IMG/VR virus record: IMGVR_UViG_3300043775_000683
Location: 1-20,551 of that record
Direction: 5' to 3' (one strand)
Source: a virus
Length of the DNA: 20,551 nt
The translations under genes were made by a program, and so were the position numbers. Shown one piece after another: positions 1 through 6,163 of the stretch (position 1 is its first letter; every line of letters begins with the position of its first letter). The notes under the pieces are model-generated. The model was not told where the DNA came from. It did no database searches and saw nothing but the letters and a program-made list of their open reading frames with translations.

Positions 1-97
1 TAATGGTAGATTTGAGGTTGTCAATCTCGTCCTCGATTTCCATTGTATATGGTTTGCCAGCAAGTGTTTCTGCGGCGGTTTCAGTTGATAACTTCAT
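1..97 (-). CDS. 5' end of a gene of unknown function (partial)
   Basis: The first 32 codons of a minus-strand gene run off the left edge. The visible N terminus begins MKLSTETAAETLAG and continues into an acidic, probably helical stretch (EIEDEIDNLKS). It starts 25 nt after the small-terminase stop and has no clear Shine-Dalgarno, only an A/T-rich leader, as for many genes here. In many phages the large terminase follows the small one, but nothing in these 32 residues identifies a terminase ATPase, so no function is assigned. The start rests on the ATG at 97 and the absence of an earlier in-frame alternative close to the upstream stop. Confidence 0.6.
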   Translation of the reverse strand, partial: MKLSTETAAETLAGKPYTMEIEDEIDNLKSTI

Positions 98-121
98 ATA
101 AGGTAGATAATAGATAATGGA

Positions 122-595
122 TCACTTCTCGCCCTGTTCCAGCGTAAGTGTCTCAGCGTTCTCCAATTCGATAACTTCAACGTCATTACCACGGGATGGA
201 ATGTTGAATGATAACGTCAGGTTCTGGTTGTTGTTAGACTCCAATTCGATCTTTTCGCCATACTTCTTGGGGGCGATCTTAGACGATGCCCACTTGAGAG
301 CGTCCATGCGTAATCTGCCGATCTGAGCGTCATGCGCTCCAAAGGATTCATCGATGATCATCTCGGCGTAATAGTCAGCTTGACGAACCCGCGCTTGTGC
401 GTATTGCTCACGAAAGCTTTCGTTGCTATCAAGCCACCTATAGATCGTTCCTGATGGTGGCATATGCTTATCCAGCACCATCTTTCTTAGTGTTTCACCA
501 TGTGCGAGACGTTCACAAATCTCATCAGCGAGTGCCTGAGTGTAAATTGTCGGTCTTCCACCTTTATTTTTCGGTTCTGTAACTTCTTCACTCAT
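122..595 (-). CDS. terS: Small terminase subunit (DNA-recognition component of the packaging motor)
   Basis: A 157-residue protein with the layout of phage small terminases. A short basic start (KNKGGRPT, residues 10-16) leads into a helix-turn-helix region (about 17-60; TQALADEICERLA and TIYRWL). A helical segment follows, with the family-typical sequence ALKWASSKIAPKKYG near residues 97-111, then a polar tail. Small terminases bind the phage packaging site as oligomers and regulate the large-subunit ATPase/nuclease; this role comes from the family, not from direct evidence here. The gene lies downstream of the replication/recombination block. It follows a 125-nt gap with alternative hairpins and has an A/T-rich, SD-less leader. 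The family call is strong from the N-terminal GGRPT and the ALKW...APKKYG region. Confidence 0.87.
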   Translation of the reverse strand: MSEEVTEPKNKGGRPTIYTQALADEICERLAHGETLRKMVLDKHMPPSGTIYRWLDSNESFREQYAQARVRQADYYAEMIIDESFGAHDAQIGRLRMDALKWASSKIAPKKYGEKIELESNNNQNLTLSFNIPSRGNDVEVIELENAETLTLEQGEK

Positions 596-720
596 AATCT
601 ATTTGTATTGGTTGAAAATAAGTCTTGACGTGTTTTTGGTTGTTGTTATTATCTCGGGAACCGAGGCAGTGCTGTGTTGTGTTCCCTCGAAAATTACATT
701 CGTTGTTATTGCATCTTCAA
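596..720 (-). promoter_or_regulatory. Leader of the small-terminase gene with mutually exclusive hairpins
   Basis: This 125-nt gap between the RusA-like gene and the small terminase holds no credible ORF. Three short perfect stems compete: CTCGG/CCGAG with a 3-nt loop (653-657 with 661-665), GGGAAC/GTTCCC (656-661 with 681-686) and CGAGG/CCTCG (662-666 with 685-689). They share bases, so only some can form together. A weak promoter-like pair may sit upstream on the minus strand (TTGAAG, 18-nt spacer, TAATTT), but it is below the standard used for the three promoters listed elsewhere. The function is inferred. Confidence 0.35.
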
Positions 721-1089
721 TCATCGATTCTCGTTGATTTCGATTTCCGTGCGTTCTTGGGTTTTGGTTTTAACCTTAACCTGTTTAAACTCGACTTCGA
801 TATCTTCTGGCGAGTCGTCGCGGATAAGTTTAGCGTAGCGTAGTTGGTCAATAATTGGCTTACAGCCTCCTGCGTAGTTGTCGCAGTCGAGTGGTCTGCA
901 AGAATATCTTGTAATGCGGATGTGAGTGCGTGTGCTGCGAGTTTCTTTTCCTTGAGATAGTGACTCCAGTGTTTGTTGAGTAGAGTGTTGAGCGAAGGTG
1001 TCAGGTAGCCTTTTAGTATTAGGTGAATATGATCCATCTGGTTGTTCAGTGTAGCCAAGTTTTTTTAAAAAATTAATACTAATGCTCAT
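721..1089 (-). CDS. rusA: RusA-like Holliday-junction resolvase
   Basis: A 122-residue protein, about the length of E. coli RusA (120). The diagnostic C-terminal half has the acidic centre: LDCDN at residues 67-71, KPIIDQLR at 77-84 and the DD pair at 91-92 (LIRDDSPEDIEV). These match the RusA pattern of Asp-rich metal ligands and a conserved lysine. RusA-type enzymes are dimeric endonucleases that resolve branched DNA; in phages they trim recombination and replication intermediates before packaging. Its start overlaps the stop of the upstream PD-(D/E)XK gene as ATGA (1086-1089), implying coupled translation. The N-terminal half is less conserved, with no catalytic residue missing as far as can be seen. 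Confidence 0.82.
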   Translation of the reverse strand: MSISINFLKKLGYTEQPDGSYSPNTKRLPDTFAQHSTQQTLESLSQGKETRSTRTHIRITRYSCRPLDCDNYAGGCKPIIDQLRYAKLIRDDSPEDIEVEFKQVKVKTKTQERTEIEINENR

Positions 1090-1562
1090 ACATGATTCAG
1101 CAGTTCAAAGTTATTCTTTGGTGACCCTGTCCAATTGATTGACGATTGTCCGCATATGTCTTTAAGTCTGTATAATGCCCAACAGTTTTGTTCGGCAATG
1201 TGTGCTGCGATGATGTCAAAGTCTCCTTCATTGTAATTTGTGTAAAGAGAGCCTTTTTCATTTGGATTTGCTTGGCACGATGGTTTTTTTGATGATGTTG
1301 ATATTTGCCATGAGTTTGCCGTCCTTGCTACTCCTTTTTTAACTTGAACACTTATTGGTTTTGATGGTGATTTCCATATTACGCAATCTGCTTTTTGGCT
1401 ATGTCCGATTGGCATAAACACATCAAATCCACTTTTTGCAGCTTCAGCAATAAACATAATTTCAGATATTGTTCCAGTTTTTGCATTAGTATTACCTTTT
1501 TTCTCATCGCATTCCAAAGAATACAGCGACAAGTCAAACAAGGTGTCTTGCAATTCAACCAT
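1086..1562 (-). CDS. PD-(D/E)XK endonuclease-family protein
   Basis: A 158-residue protein with the spacing of a PD-(D/E)XK nuclease core. It has Glu34 in a helix (SEIMFIAEAAKSGF), then a strand (DVFMPIG), Asp59 (KADCVIW) and the QVK motif at 73-75 (ISVQVKKG). This resembles small archaeal/phage endonuclease-like proteins of the PDDEXK group often seen beside restriction or repair genes. The substrate is unknown; Holliday-junction or flap cleavage and host-DNA degradation are all possible. Translation is coupled to the RusA-like gene by a 4-nt overlap, so two nucleases are made together. The start follows an ATAAATAA leader without a Shine-Dalgarno and is preceded by a structured 204-nt gap. 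Confidence 0.62.
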   Translation of the reverse strand: MVELQDTLFDLSLYSLECDEKKGNTNAKTGTISEIMFIAEAAKSGFDVFMPIGHSQKADCVIWKSPSKPISVQVKKGVARTANSWQISTSSKKPSCQANPNEKGSLYTNYNEGDFDIIAAHIAEQNCWALYRLKDICGQSSINWTGSPKNNFELLNHV

Positions 1563-1766
1563 TTATTTATAGGTAATGAGAGGTTCAGTTTTTATGTAGT
1601 TACTGAACTGGCACTATGATAACCAGATGTAACCCCGCCAAGGGACATCCGCTACATTGCCACGTCATTGCTCTCAAATTCATTAAAGTATGGTCAGCGT
1701 TTTTTTTGGATGCGCTGCCCCCATTTGCCCCTGCTTGCCCGAATACTCAGTTAAGCGAGGAAAGTA
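1563..1766 (-). promoter_or_regulatory. Structured intergenic leader before the PD-(D/E)XK gene
   Basis: This gap of 204 nt lies between the SSB-like gene and the nuclease gene. It contains a perfect 7-bp stem (GTTCAGT/ACTGAAC, 1583-1589 with 1602-1608). An overlapping, competing two-part stem pairs 1599-1603 with 1629-1633 and 1608-1611 with 1623-1626. A third hairpin pairs 1695-1699 with 1713-1717. A 27-codon ORF with a CxxC exists on the minus strand, but it has no ribosome-binding signal and overlaps the hairpins, so it is not called. No convincing promoter was found. Confidence 0.4.
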
Positions 1767-2042
1767 TCAGAACGGGATATCATCTCCGTTATCGTCTTGT
1801 TTGCGTCCTTCGTATTTAGGCTTTGCTGGCGCAGATTTGACCTGTGGCGCGTTTTGTTGCTGCTTGGGCTTGACTGACAAGCTGAAGTATTTCTTGCCGT
1901 CTTTCTTGCTCTCCTTGAGCCATGCGTTGAGCCAGAATTCTGTGCCTTCGATGTTGATGCTGCCATTGTAGTCGGCATGGCTATCTTGTTCCTTACGCTC
2001 GTTTTTGAAGAGCGATCCGCGATTAGTGTTATCGTATTCCAT
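1767..2042 (-). CDS. Small SSB-like / DUF736-like protein with an acidic DDIPF tail
   Basis: A 91-residue protein. Residues 6-58 carry a small beta-rich domain (NRGSLFKNERK, ADYNGSINIEG, FWLNAWLKESKKDGKKYFSLSV) resembling the DUF736-like, OB-type family common in phages and plasmids. A disordered Pro/Gln/Lys linker follows, and the tail DDNGDDIPF closely matches the acidic DDxPF tip that bacterial SSB uses to recruit partners. The likely role is binding single-stranded DNA, or mimicking SSB, at the phage fork; this is inferred. The start at 2042 is chosen because the previous stop (TAA, 2045-2047) is followed after two bases by this ATG. A longer start at 2084 would overlap the upstream gene and add a Thr/Asn-rich stretch. 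Confidence 0.62.
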   Translation of the reverse strand: MEYDNTNRGSLFKNERKEQDSHADYNGSINIEGTEFWLNAWLKESKKDGKKYFSLSVKPKQQQNAPQVKSAPAKPKYEGRKQDDNGDDIPF

Positions 2043-2044
2043 AT

Positions 2045-2248
2045 TTATTGTAGTGTTGCTGTTTGTTCTTTTGGTTTCTGCCATAGTTCCATTCCTTTAT
2101 CGGAATTCACAAGGCAAATCTCTTTGTTGTTTGCTTCAGCGTCTTTGATGACGTTATCGAGCATCCATTTCTCTCTTGGGAGCTTGTATCCATCCGTTAG
2201 CTGGATGAACCCATGTTCCTTGGCATATTCGTTTGTTTCAATTCTCAT
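2045..2248 (-). CDS. Hypothetical protein, 67 residues
   Basis: A short polar protein starting MRIETNEYAKEHGFIQL. No domain is recognised. Support comes from context: it starts 11 nt inside the end of the preceding gene and ends two bases before the next ATG, filling the space in a compact operon. Its composition is that of a soluble protein (charged, one Trp, one Cys, no membrane span). The start ATG overlaps the stop of the NPGS-family gene in a different frame, which suggests translational coupling. Confidence 0.6.
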   Translation of the reverse strand: MRIETNEYAKEHGFIQLTDGYKLPREKWMLDNVIKDAEANNKEICLVNSDKGMELWQKPKEQTATLQ

Positions 2249-2456
2249 TTTCGTTGTTAGTTGATTTTGTAGGAAGGCTATGGATTTTGCATCCTCCTGA
2301 GTAGATGTAGACGCCTTCCATGCCCATGTAGCCTGCTCCGTATTCGTTATCCATGACTGGACAAGTGCAACCTGCGTCTATTGCCGCCTTGCTGCCGGGG
2401 TTTGGATTAGTCTGACCAGCAATCAAAGCTTCCATTGTAGATGTAGTTGTCTTCAT
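2238..2456 (-). CDS. Small phage protein of the NPGSxxA...GCTCPVxDN family
   Basis: A protein of about 72 residues. The central motif is NPNPGSKAAIDAGCTCPVMDN, followed by Gly/Tyr-rich sequence (EYGAGYMGMEG) and a C-terminal GGCKIH. The pattern, with CTCP near the middle and Cys-x-x-His near the end, recurs in small phage and bacterial proteins of unknown role and suggests one metal site made of two N-terminal Cys plus the late Cys/His. ATG codons at 2489, 2471, 2456 and 2435 are all in frame. Overlap with the upstream gene (stop at 2407) and the lack of a Shine-Dalgarno make the choice uncertain; 2456 or 2435 seems most natural. Confidence 0.6.
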   Translation of the reverse strand: MKTTTSTMEALIAGQTNPNPGSKAAIDAGCTCPVMDNEYGAGYMGMEGVYIYSGGCKIHSLPTKSTNNENEN

Positions 2457-2634
2457 TCTTGGTTTCTTCATAGGAAAATGATTGTCCAACCATGCCGTGG
2501 ATGCCGCATAGTTTCTTAATTGTCGATTCGTTGAGCCACTTGACTGATGTAATGCAGAAGTTCCCCCATTCGTGCGTCCCTCGGTCGTTCTTGTTTATTG
2601 ATCCCTCGATGGTGATTGTATTGAGTAATTTCAT
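2407..2634 (-). CDS. Hypothetical protein, 75 residues
   Basis: A soluble, beta-strand-like sequence beginning MKLLNTITIEGSINKNDRG, with GTHEWGNFCITSVKWL and an acidic Trp-ending C terminus. No family is recognised. It follows an A/T leader (AATAAATATATACATCAAA) without a Shine-Dalgarno, and a T-arm-like hairpin lies about 50 nt upstream. Its 3' end overlaps the next gene in another frame. Confidence 0.6.
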   Translation of the reverse strand: MKLLNTITIEGSINKNDRGTHEWGNFCITSVKWLNESTIKKLCGIHGMVGQSFSYEETKNEDNYIYNGSFDCWSD

Positions 2635-2682
2635 TTTGATGTATATATTTATTGGATGTGAGGAAATGTTTTTATTGGTTGT

Positions 2683-2703
2683 GAGCGGGGATAGAACCCG
2701 CTC
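2683..2703 (-). other. Perfect 7-bp hairpin with T-arm-like 7-nt loop
   Basis: On the minus strand GAGCGGG pairs with CCCGCTC around the loop TTCTATC, which resembles a tRNA T loop (TTCRANC) except for T at the fifth-stem-adjacent purine position. It begins about 10 nt after the stop at 2713 and lies about 50 nt before the start at 2634. No U-tract follows, so it is not an ordinary intrinsic terminator. No matching acceptor, D or anticodon arm is present, so it is not a tRNA. Confidence 0.55.
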
Positions 2704-2712
2704 TGATTTTGG

Positions 2713-2937
2713 TTAAGCGAAACAAGTGCGAATCATTTTAGAAGACCATGGCCCCATTGCGCAAGGGCTACCATGAAATTTGATGAACCATTGCAAGCGT
2801 GTTTTGTATTTTTTACCCATCGGAGTAATTCCGCTTTGACGCTCGCACGTTAGAACGGCGATTTTGTTTTTTAGTTTTGCCTCAATGGATTTTTTTCTGA
2901 CTTCAAAGGGGCCGTAGTTTTTTGTAGTTGTTGTCAT
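2713..2937 (-). CDS. Hypothetical protein, 74 residues
   Basis: A basic protein starting MTTTTKNYGPFEVRKKSIEAK, with a mid-region strand pattern (KIAVLTCERQSG, TRLQWFIKFHG) and three cysteines. No family is recognised. It is the first gene after the promoter at 2992-3019 and has a 60-nt leader ending ACATACATACATCAA before the ATG. That leader is shared in large part with the leader of the gene starting at 9045, which supports real, co-regulated expression. Confidence 0.62.
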   Translation of the reverse strand: MTTTTKNYGPFEVRKKSIEAKLKNKIAVLTCERQSGITPMGKKYKTRLQWFIKFHGSPCAMGPWSSKMIRTCFA

Positions 2938-2991
2938 TTGATGTATGTATGTATTTTTTATTCGCTCGGCATCGTGCCTTGCTTGGGAATG

Positions 2992-3019
2992 AATCTACAG
3001 CATCATCAAAACGGGTCAA
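2992..3019 (-). promoter_or_regulatory. Putative promoter (TTGACC, 16 bp, TAGATT) for the gene at 2937
   Basis: On the minus strand the -35-like TTGACC (3014-3019) and -10-like TAGATT (2992-2997) are separated by 16 bp, with a TG two bases upstream of the -10. The downstream 60 nt match those below the promoter at 9102-9129: CTGTAG, AAGCA, a GGCACRAYGCC element and an ACATACATACA leader. It lies over the 3' end of the gene at 3006-3251. Confidence 0.5.
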
Positions 3020-3251
3020 CATTATTTTCAAAAAAAGAATCCCACTCGGAAACCGCATCAACACTGGGTTTCCTGTCGCATTGGTCATCTGAACCGCTTG
3101 TAGACTCGCTGAAATATTTTTCGTAGATTATTCTTGCCTCTTGATAGTTTTTCTCAGCGAGCGCAAATCGAGACTGGATGCCGCTCTCCCAGATTACAGT
3201 GCTTGTTTCAAGGAGCATGAGGCAATGCTCGTATGCGTCATCTTTATTCAT
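3006..3251 (-). CDS. Hypothetical protein, 81 residues, downstream-coupled to the helicase
   Basis: A helical first half (MNKDDAYEHCLMLLE through YQEARIIYEKYF) is followed by an acidic Ser/Asp tail ending WDSFFENNVDPF. The start at 3251 is well supported: GAGGAG lies 4 nt upstream and the ATG overlaps the helicase stop by 8 nt. The acidic, aromatic-ending C terminus (NVDPF) is again SSB-tail-like and could be a protein-docking tip; this is inference. No family is recognised. Confidence 0.68.
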   Translation of the reverse strand: MNKDDAYEHCLMLLETSTVIWESGIQSRFALAEKNYQEARIIYEKYFSESTSGSDDQCDRKPSVDAVSEWDSFFENNVDPF

Positions 3252-4536
3252 TGATCTCCTCGAATCGTGAAATGTCTCCGCGCATTTTGACTGGAACAAA
3301 TACATCTCGTTGACCCCGGCGATTCTTGTCTATTCGGATGCGCGATGTTGGTTGCGCTGGTGCTGTCTTGCGGAAGCTCTGAGCCTCCTTCTTCTTGTCG
3401 TCTGGATGGGAGATGATGAGGAGAAAATCTGTGTGATGGCCGATTGCTCTACTCTCACGAACTGCTCCATCGTCGTTGAGTTGTGATGCAGTCAAGACCA
3501 CGGAATTTGTTTTCAGTGCCGTCAGCTTCAGTCTGCGTGATAATTCACTCACTGCCTGCTCCCTATTGTCGGCGTTAGGCATCGTTACAATTTGTAGGTA
3601 ATCGACCACAATTACCTCTGCCTTGCCAAGTGATGCGAGTCTCTGAGCTTCAGCAATGATCTCGCCCACTTCAGACAGGTCATCGCGGATAGTGAGTTTC
3701 ATCTTCATCAATTGTCCGATTGCGTTTGATACGTCCTTGGCAGTGGCAACACTGCGCCAGTCTGTGACTGATGATAGTTCCCGCATTGGAACAATTGTCT
3801 TTCCAATCAGATTGCAAGCCATTCGTTGCAGGATGGACTTCGCAGGCATTTCAAGGCTGAAGATGGTGACCGCCTTGCCATCGAGTAGTGCGTTGAGTGC
3901 GGCTTGGTAGAGGAGGATTGATTTGCCTCCACTGGTCTGCGCTCCAACAACCATCATCTCGCCACGTCTCATGCCGCCACCGAGGAGTTTGTCAACCTTC
4001 GGAATTCCAGTCTTGAAGTTTTCGAGTGGTGCATTGTTTTCCAAATCATCGAGGAAATCGCTCAGATGCTCCTTTACGCCTTTGCACATGGTTTCTGGCT
4101 GGATTGCATTAGACAGCGATTCCGCGATGGCAGAAAGGTCAGCACGCATCGCGCAAACGTCATCGTGTGCATCGTCCCAAGTCTTGATGGCATCTCTGTA
4201 GCCTTTTGCCCTGAGAAGTTGTGAGCGATAATCAGCGGCAGTCTCAACGCACATAGCTCCGGGCGAGATGAACATCGTCTTTAGAATTTCAATCACTCCT
4301 TCTCTGCCTCCAGCGGCATTAAGTTTGCCAGTTGTTTCGAGGTCAGAAATTGCTCCAAGCATATTTGTTGCTCCAGTGCGCTGATAAACACGTTCTAATG
4401 CGCTAAATATCAGCTTATGTTGTTCAAATGCGAACAGGTCAGAGTGCCATGCGAGGTGCGGTAGAACCTCTGGATCGATTGCGATGAGTGATAGTGCCGC
4501 CTTTTCTGCGGTGACTGCGATCGGTAGTGTTTTCAT
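3244..4536 (-). CDS. dnaB: DnaB-type replicative DNA helicase
   Basis: A 430-residue hexameric-helicase homologue. The N-terminal DnaB domain occupies about residues 8-115 (EKAALSLIAIDPEVLPHL, FSALERVYQRTG). A linker leads to the RecA-like domain. Its motifs are Walker A GAQTSGGKS (198-206), FSLEMPAKSILQRMA (226-240), Walker B VIVVDYLQ (308-315), TASQLNDDGAVRESRAIGHHTD (349-370) and a C-terminal RIDKNRRGQ (401-409). It unwinds DNA 5'-3' ahead of the fork using ATP. The start at 4536 is preferred over 4581 because its ATG overlaps the upstream stop as ATGA (4533-4536) and the family begins just before EKAAL. No DnaG-like primase or DnaC loader gene is visible in the window, so priming and loading may use host proteins or the DUF1376 protein. 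Confidence 0.93.
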   Translation of the reverse strand: MKTLPIAVTAEKAALSLIAIDPEVLPHLAWHSDLFAFEQHKLIFSALERVYQRTGATNMLGAISDLETTGKLNAAGGREGVIEILKTMFISPGAMCVETAADYRSQLLRAKGYRDAIKTWDDAHDDVCAMRADLSAIAESLSNAIQPETMCKGVKEHLSDFLDDLENNAPLENFKTGIPKVDKLLGGGMRRGEMMVVGAQTSGGKSILLYQAALNALLDGKAVTIFSLEMPAKSILQRMACNLIGKTIVPMRELSSVTDWRSVATAKDVSNAIGQLMKMKLTIRDDLSEVGEIIAEAQRLASLGKAEVIVVDYLQIVTMPNADNREQAVSELSRRLKLTALKTNSVVLTASQLNDDGAVRESRAIGHHTDFLLIISHPDDKKKEAQSFRKTAPAQPTSRIRIDKNRRGQRDVFVPVKMRGDISRFEEINE

Positions 4537-4754
4537 ACTAAAGCTAAATAGCGTTTTGGGTTTTGTCTTACTGTTTCGCATATTTCACATTCGCAATATA
4601 GCCAGTCTTTCCTATCTCCTTCGTTCGCATCAACTGTGGCTCCGCAAGGCCAAACTGATACATCGCTTCCTAAATAACAGGCAACATCGAAACCATTAAA
4701 TCCAATGCTGTCCTTATCAATTCCCCACGATCTGTGTAATTTTATTTTTTTCAT
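4533..4754 (-). CDS. Hypothetical cysteine-containing protein, 73 residues
   Basis: This protein begins MKKIKLHRSWGIDKDS and carries cysteines at 26, 37, 54, 56 and 59, with the cluster YCECEIC suggesting a possible metal site. No family is recognised. It is translationally coupled to the helicase by a 4-nt overlap. Its leader AATACATACATG abuts the Mom-like gene stop at 4762. It may assist the helicase, but only position supports that. Confidence 0.62.
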   Translation of the reverse strand: MKKIKLHRSWGIDKDSIGFNGFDVACYLGSDVSVWPCGATVDANEGDRKDWLYCECEICETVRQNPKRYLALV

Positions 4755-4761
4755 GTATGTA

Positions 4762-5442
4762 TTAAAAAAATGATGTCTGAATATTTATTTCTGCGTTTGC
4801 ATTGTATCTCTGACTAACTCCCTTTGGATAGGATAAAATTTTATATTTTAAAGATTTCATCAATCTTTTCTTTTGTGTTCTCGACCCACATAAAAAGACA
4901 TATCGATGCTTTCTGTCTCTTTCGACATAATAAACATTCTCATGTCCATATTTTTCACGAAGGAACTCAATTCTTGATGGGTGTCCTCTTCCTTCATCTC
5001 CAATTGTGGTATGGTGTTTGTGTTCCATGCCTTTTACCATTGGGTCTTTGAATGCCGAAGAAAGACCAGTGTATATGAAATTTGTGGCTTGATAAACATA
5101 ACCAACATGACCTTTCCCGCTGTCTGCATAGGACACTACAATGGTTGGATTAGGAAGCATTGTTAAAGAGCGTCCAACTAATATCGATGCAACATTCTTT
5201 TTGTTTTCGCAACATAGCCTGTTCAATTCCAAAACAGATTGCGAGTAGTCTTTGCCACATACACCATCGCGCAATGTTGATGAAAGAGGAGTGCCATATG
5301 TTACAACTCCGATTATTTCATTATCAATAAAAGCACCGAAAGCATATGAAATCGGACATAGTCTACGTGCGTAATGTCTAAATAACAACCAAGGTTCAGC
5401 TTCGCTTGATGGTATTGGTCTGACCACAATATTATTTTTCAT
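4762..5442 (-). CDS. mom: Mom-like DNA adenine modification enzyme (GNAT-fold)
   Basis: A 226-residue protein, close to Mu Mom (about 231), with the conserved series of phage Mom homologues. These are VRPIPSSEAEPWLLFRHYA (7-25), ISYAFG (31-36), IIGVVTYGTP (43-52), LELNRLC (71-77), VVSYADSGKGHVGYVYQATNF (102-122), VKGMEHKH (136-143), RKHRY (177-181) and a KYKILSYPKG tail. Mu Mom converts adenine to an N6-(methyl)carbamoyl form that blocks many restriction enzymes; it has an acetyltransferase-like fold and unusual chemistry. The same role is inferred here. It starts one base after the stop of the DUF1376 gene without a Shine-Dalgarno. A com-like zinc-finger activator, which Mu needs for mom translation, is not obvious, so regulation must differ. 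The fold and family are well supported; the exact base product is not. Confidence 0.83.
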   Translation of the reverse strand: MKNNIVVRPIPSSEAEPWLLFRHYARRLCPISYAFGAFIDNEIIGVVTYGTPLSSTLRDGVCGKDYSQSVLELNRLCCENKKNVASILVGRSLTMLPNPTIVVSYADSGKGHVGYVYQATNFIYTGLSSAFKDPMVKGMEHKHHTTIGDEGRGHPSRIEFLREKYGHENVYYVERDRKHRYVFLCGSRTQKKRLMKSLKYKILSYPKGVSQRYNANAEINIQTSFF

Positions 5443-5443
5443 G

Positions 5444-6163
5444 TCAACAAGCCCGTGAGTATGTCATCTCGGCCTGTTGTTGCTTGGGTTTGACCCAATC
5501 AGCTTTGAAGCTCTGCCATCCACGGGTGACGCATTCTGTCAGTGCATCGTTGAGTGTCAAGCCTGCAAGTTCAGATTCTTTTTCAATCATGTTCAATGCA
5601 GTTTCAGTGAGTGGTGCGCGTTTGGCTTTACGAACTGCAAGGAAATCATTCCAGACTTGATCGTCAACAGTGAATGGTTGAATTGCTGTAGTAGTTTTCT
5701 TTTCTGTAGTAGAAATAGAAGATGTAGAAGAAGACTGAAGAAGAAGTGTTGCCTTTTGGTTGATACCATTTGGCAAGCATTCTTCAACCACCGTTGCAAG
5801 GGTGCTTGAACCACCCTTGAGACTTTTCCTCATTTCAGCAGACTTTTTGCCGCCTTCAGCACTCTTCCTTGCCCATTCATTTTGTTTCACGATTTCCTGC
5901 TGTAGTCTTTCGTGAACCAACAACGAACCATTTTCTGGGTGTGGTTGGAACATGGTTGCAACGGTGGTTGCAAGTGTGGTTGAAGCACCCTTACCAATCA
6001 AGCGTGCGATTTGTTCTGGATTGGAAGGTATGCTGCCATGTTGCCAACAATAGCAAAGCAATCTCAAGTATGCGCCTTCTTCTTCAAGTGTCATCAATGC
6101 CACCCTCTGAGAGCCTAAATAATCTGCGGGGTAGAACTGGAATGCTGGTCGTTTAATTTTCAT
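5444..6163 (-). CDS. DUF1376 phage replication protein (YdaU-like)
   Basis: A 239-residue protein. The N-terminal DUF1376 domain covers about 1-95: FQFYPADYLGSQRVALMTLEEEGAYLRLLCYCWQHGSIPSNPEQIARLIG, the usual Y-DYL, GAY-LL and W pattern. A lysine-rich EWARKSAEGGKKSAEMRKSL segment (96-115) follows, then a Ser/Thr-rich linker and a C-terminal helical domain (DQVWNDFLAVRKAKR ... GWQSFKADWVKPKQ). DUF1376 proteins sit next to helicase or helicase-loader genes in many phages, and some have primosome-like architecture, so a DNA-binding initiator or loader role is likely. The start at 6163 follows TTAGATT directly and lies just after a structured terminator-like leader, so expression may be gated there. 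Confidence 0.78.
   Translation of the reverse strand: MKIKRPAFQFYPADYLGSQRVALMTLEEEGAYLRLLCYCWQHGSIPSNPEQIARLIGKGASTTLATTVATMFQPHPENGSLLVHERLQQEIVKQNEWARKSAEGGKKSAEMRKSLKGGSSTLATVVEECLPNGINQKATLLLQSSSTSSISTTEKKTTTAIQPFTVDDQVWNDFLAVRKAKRAPLTETALNMIEKESELAGLTLNDALTECVTRGWQSFKADWVKPKQQQAEMTYSRAC

Noticed and set aside
596-623. Promoter of the TAGATT class before the small terminase
   Set aside because: TAGATT abuts the start codon and the 16-bp-spaced -35 position reads ACTTAT, so it does not fit the class.
717-1058. Minus-strand ORF overlapping the RusA-like gene in another frame
   Set aside because: The RusA frame has clear catalytic motifs; this frame has none and no ribosome site.
1635-1690. 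27-codon minus-strand ORF with CxxC
   Set aside because: No ribosome site or neighbour overlap, and it overlaps the leader hairpins.
2683-2703. Degenerate tRNA gene
   Set aside because: Only a T-arm-like hairpin is present; no acceptor, D or anticodon arms could be matched upstream.
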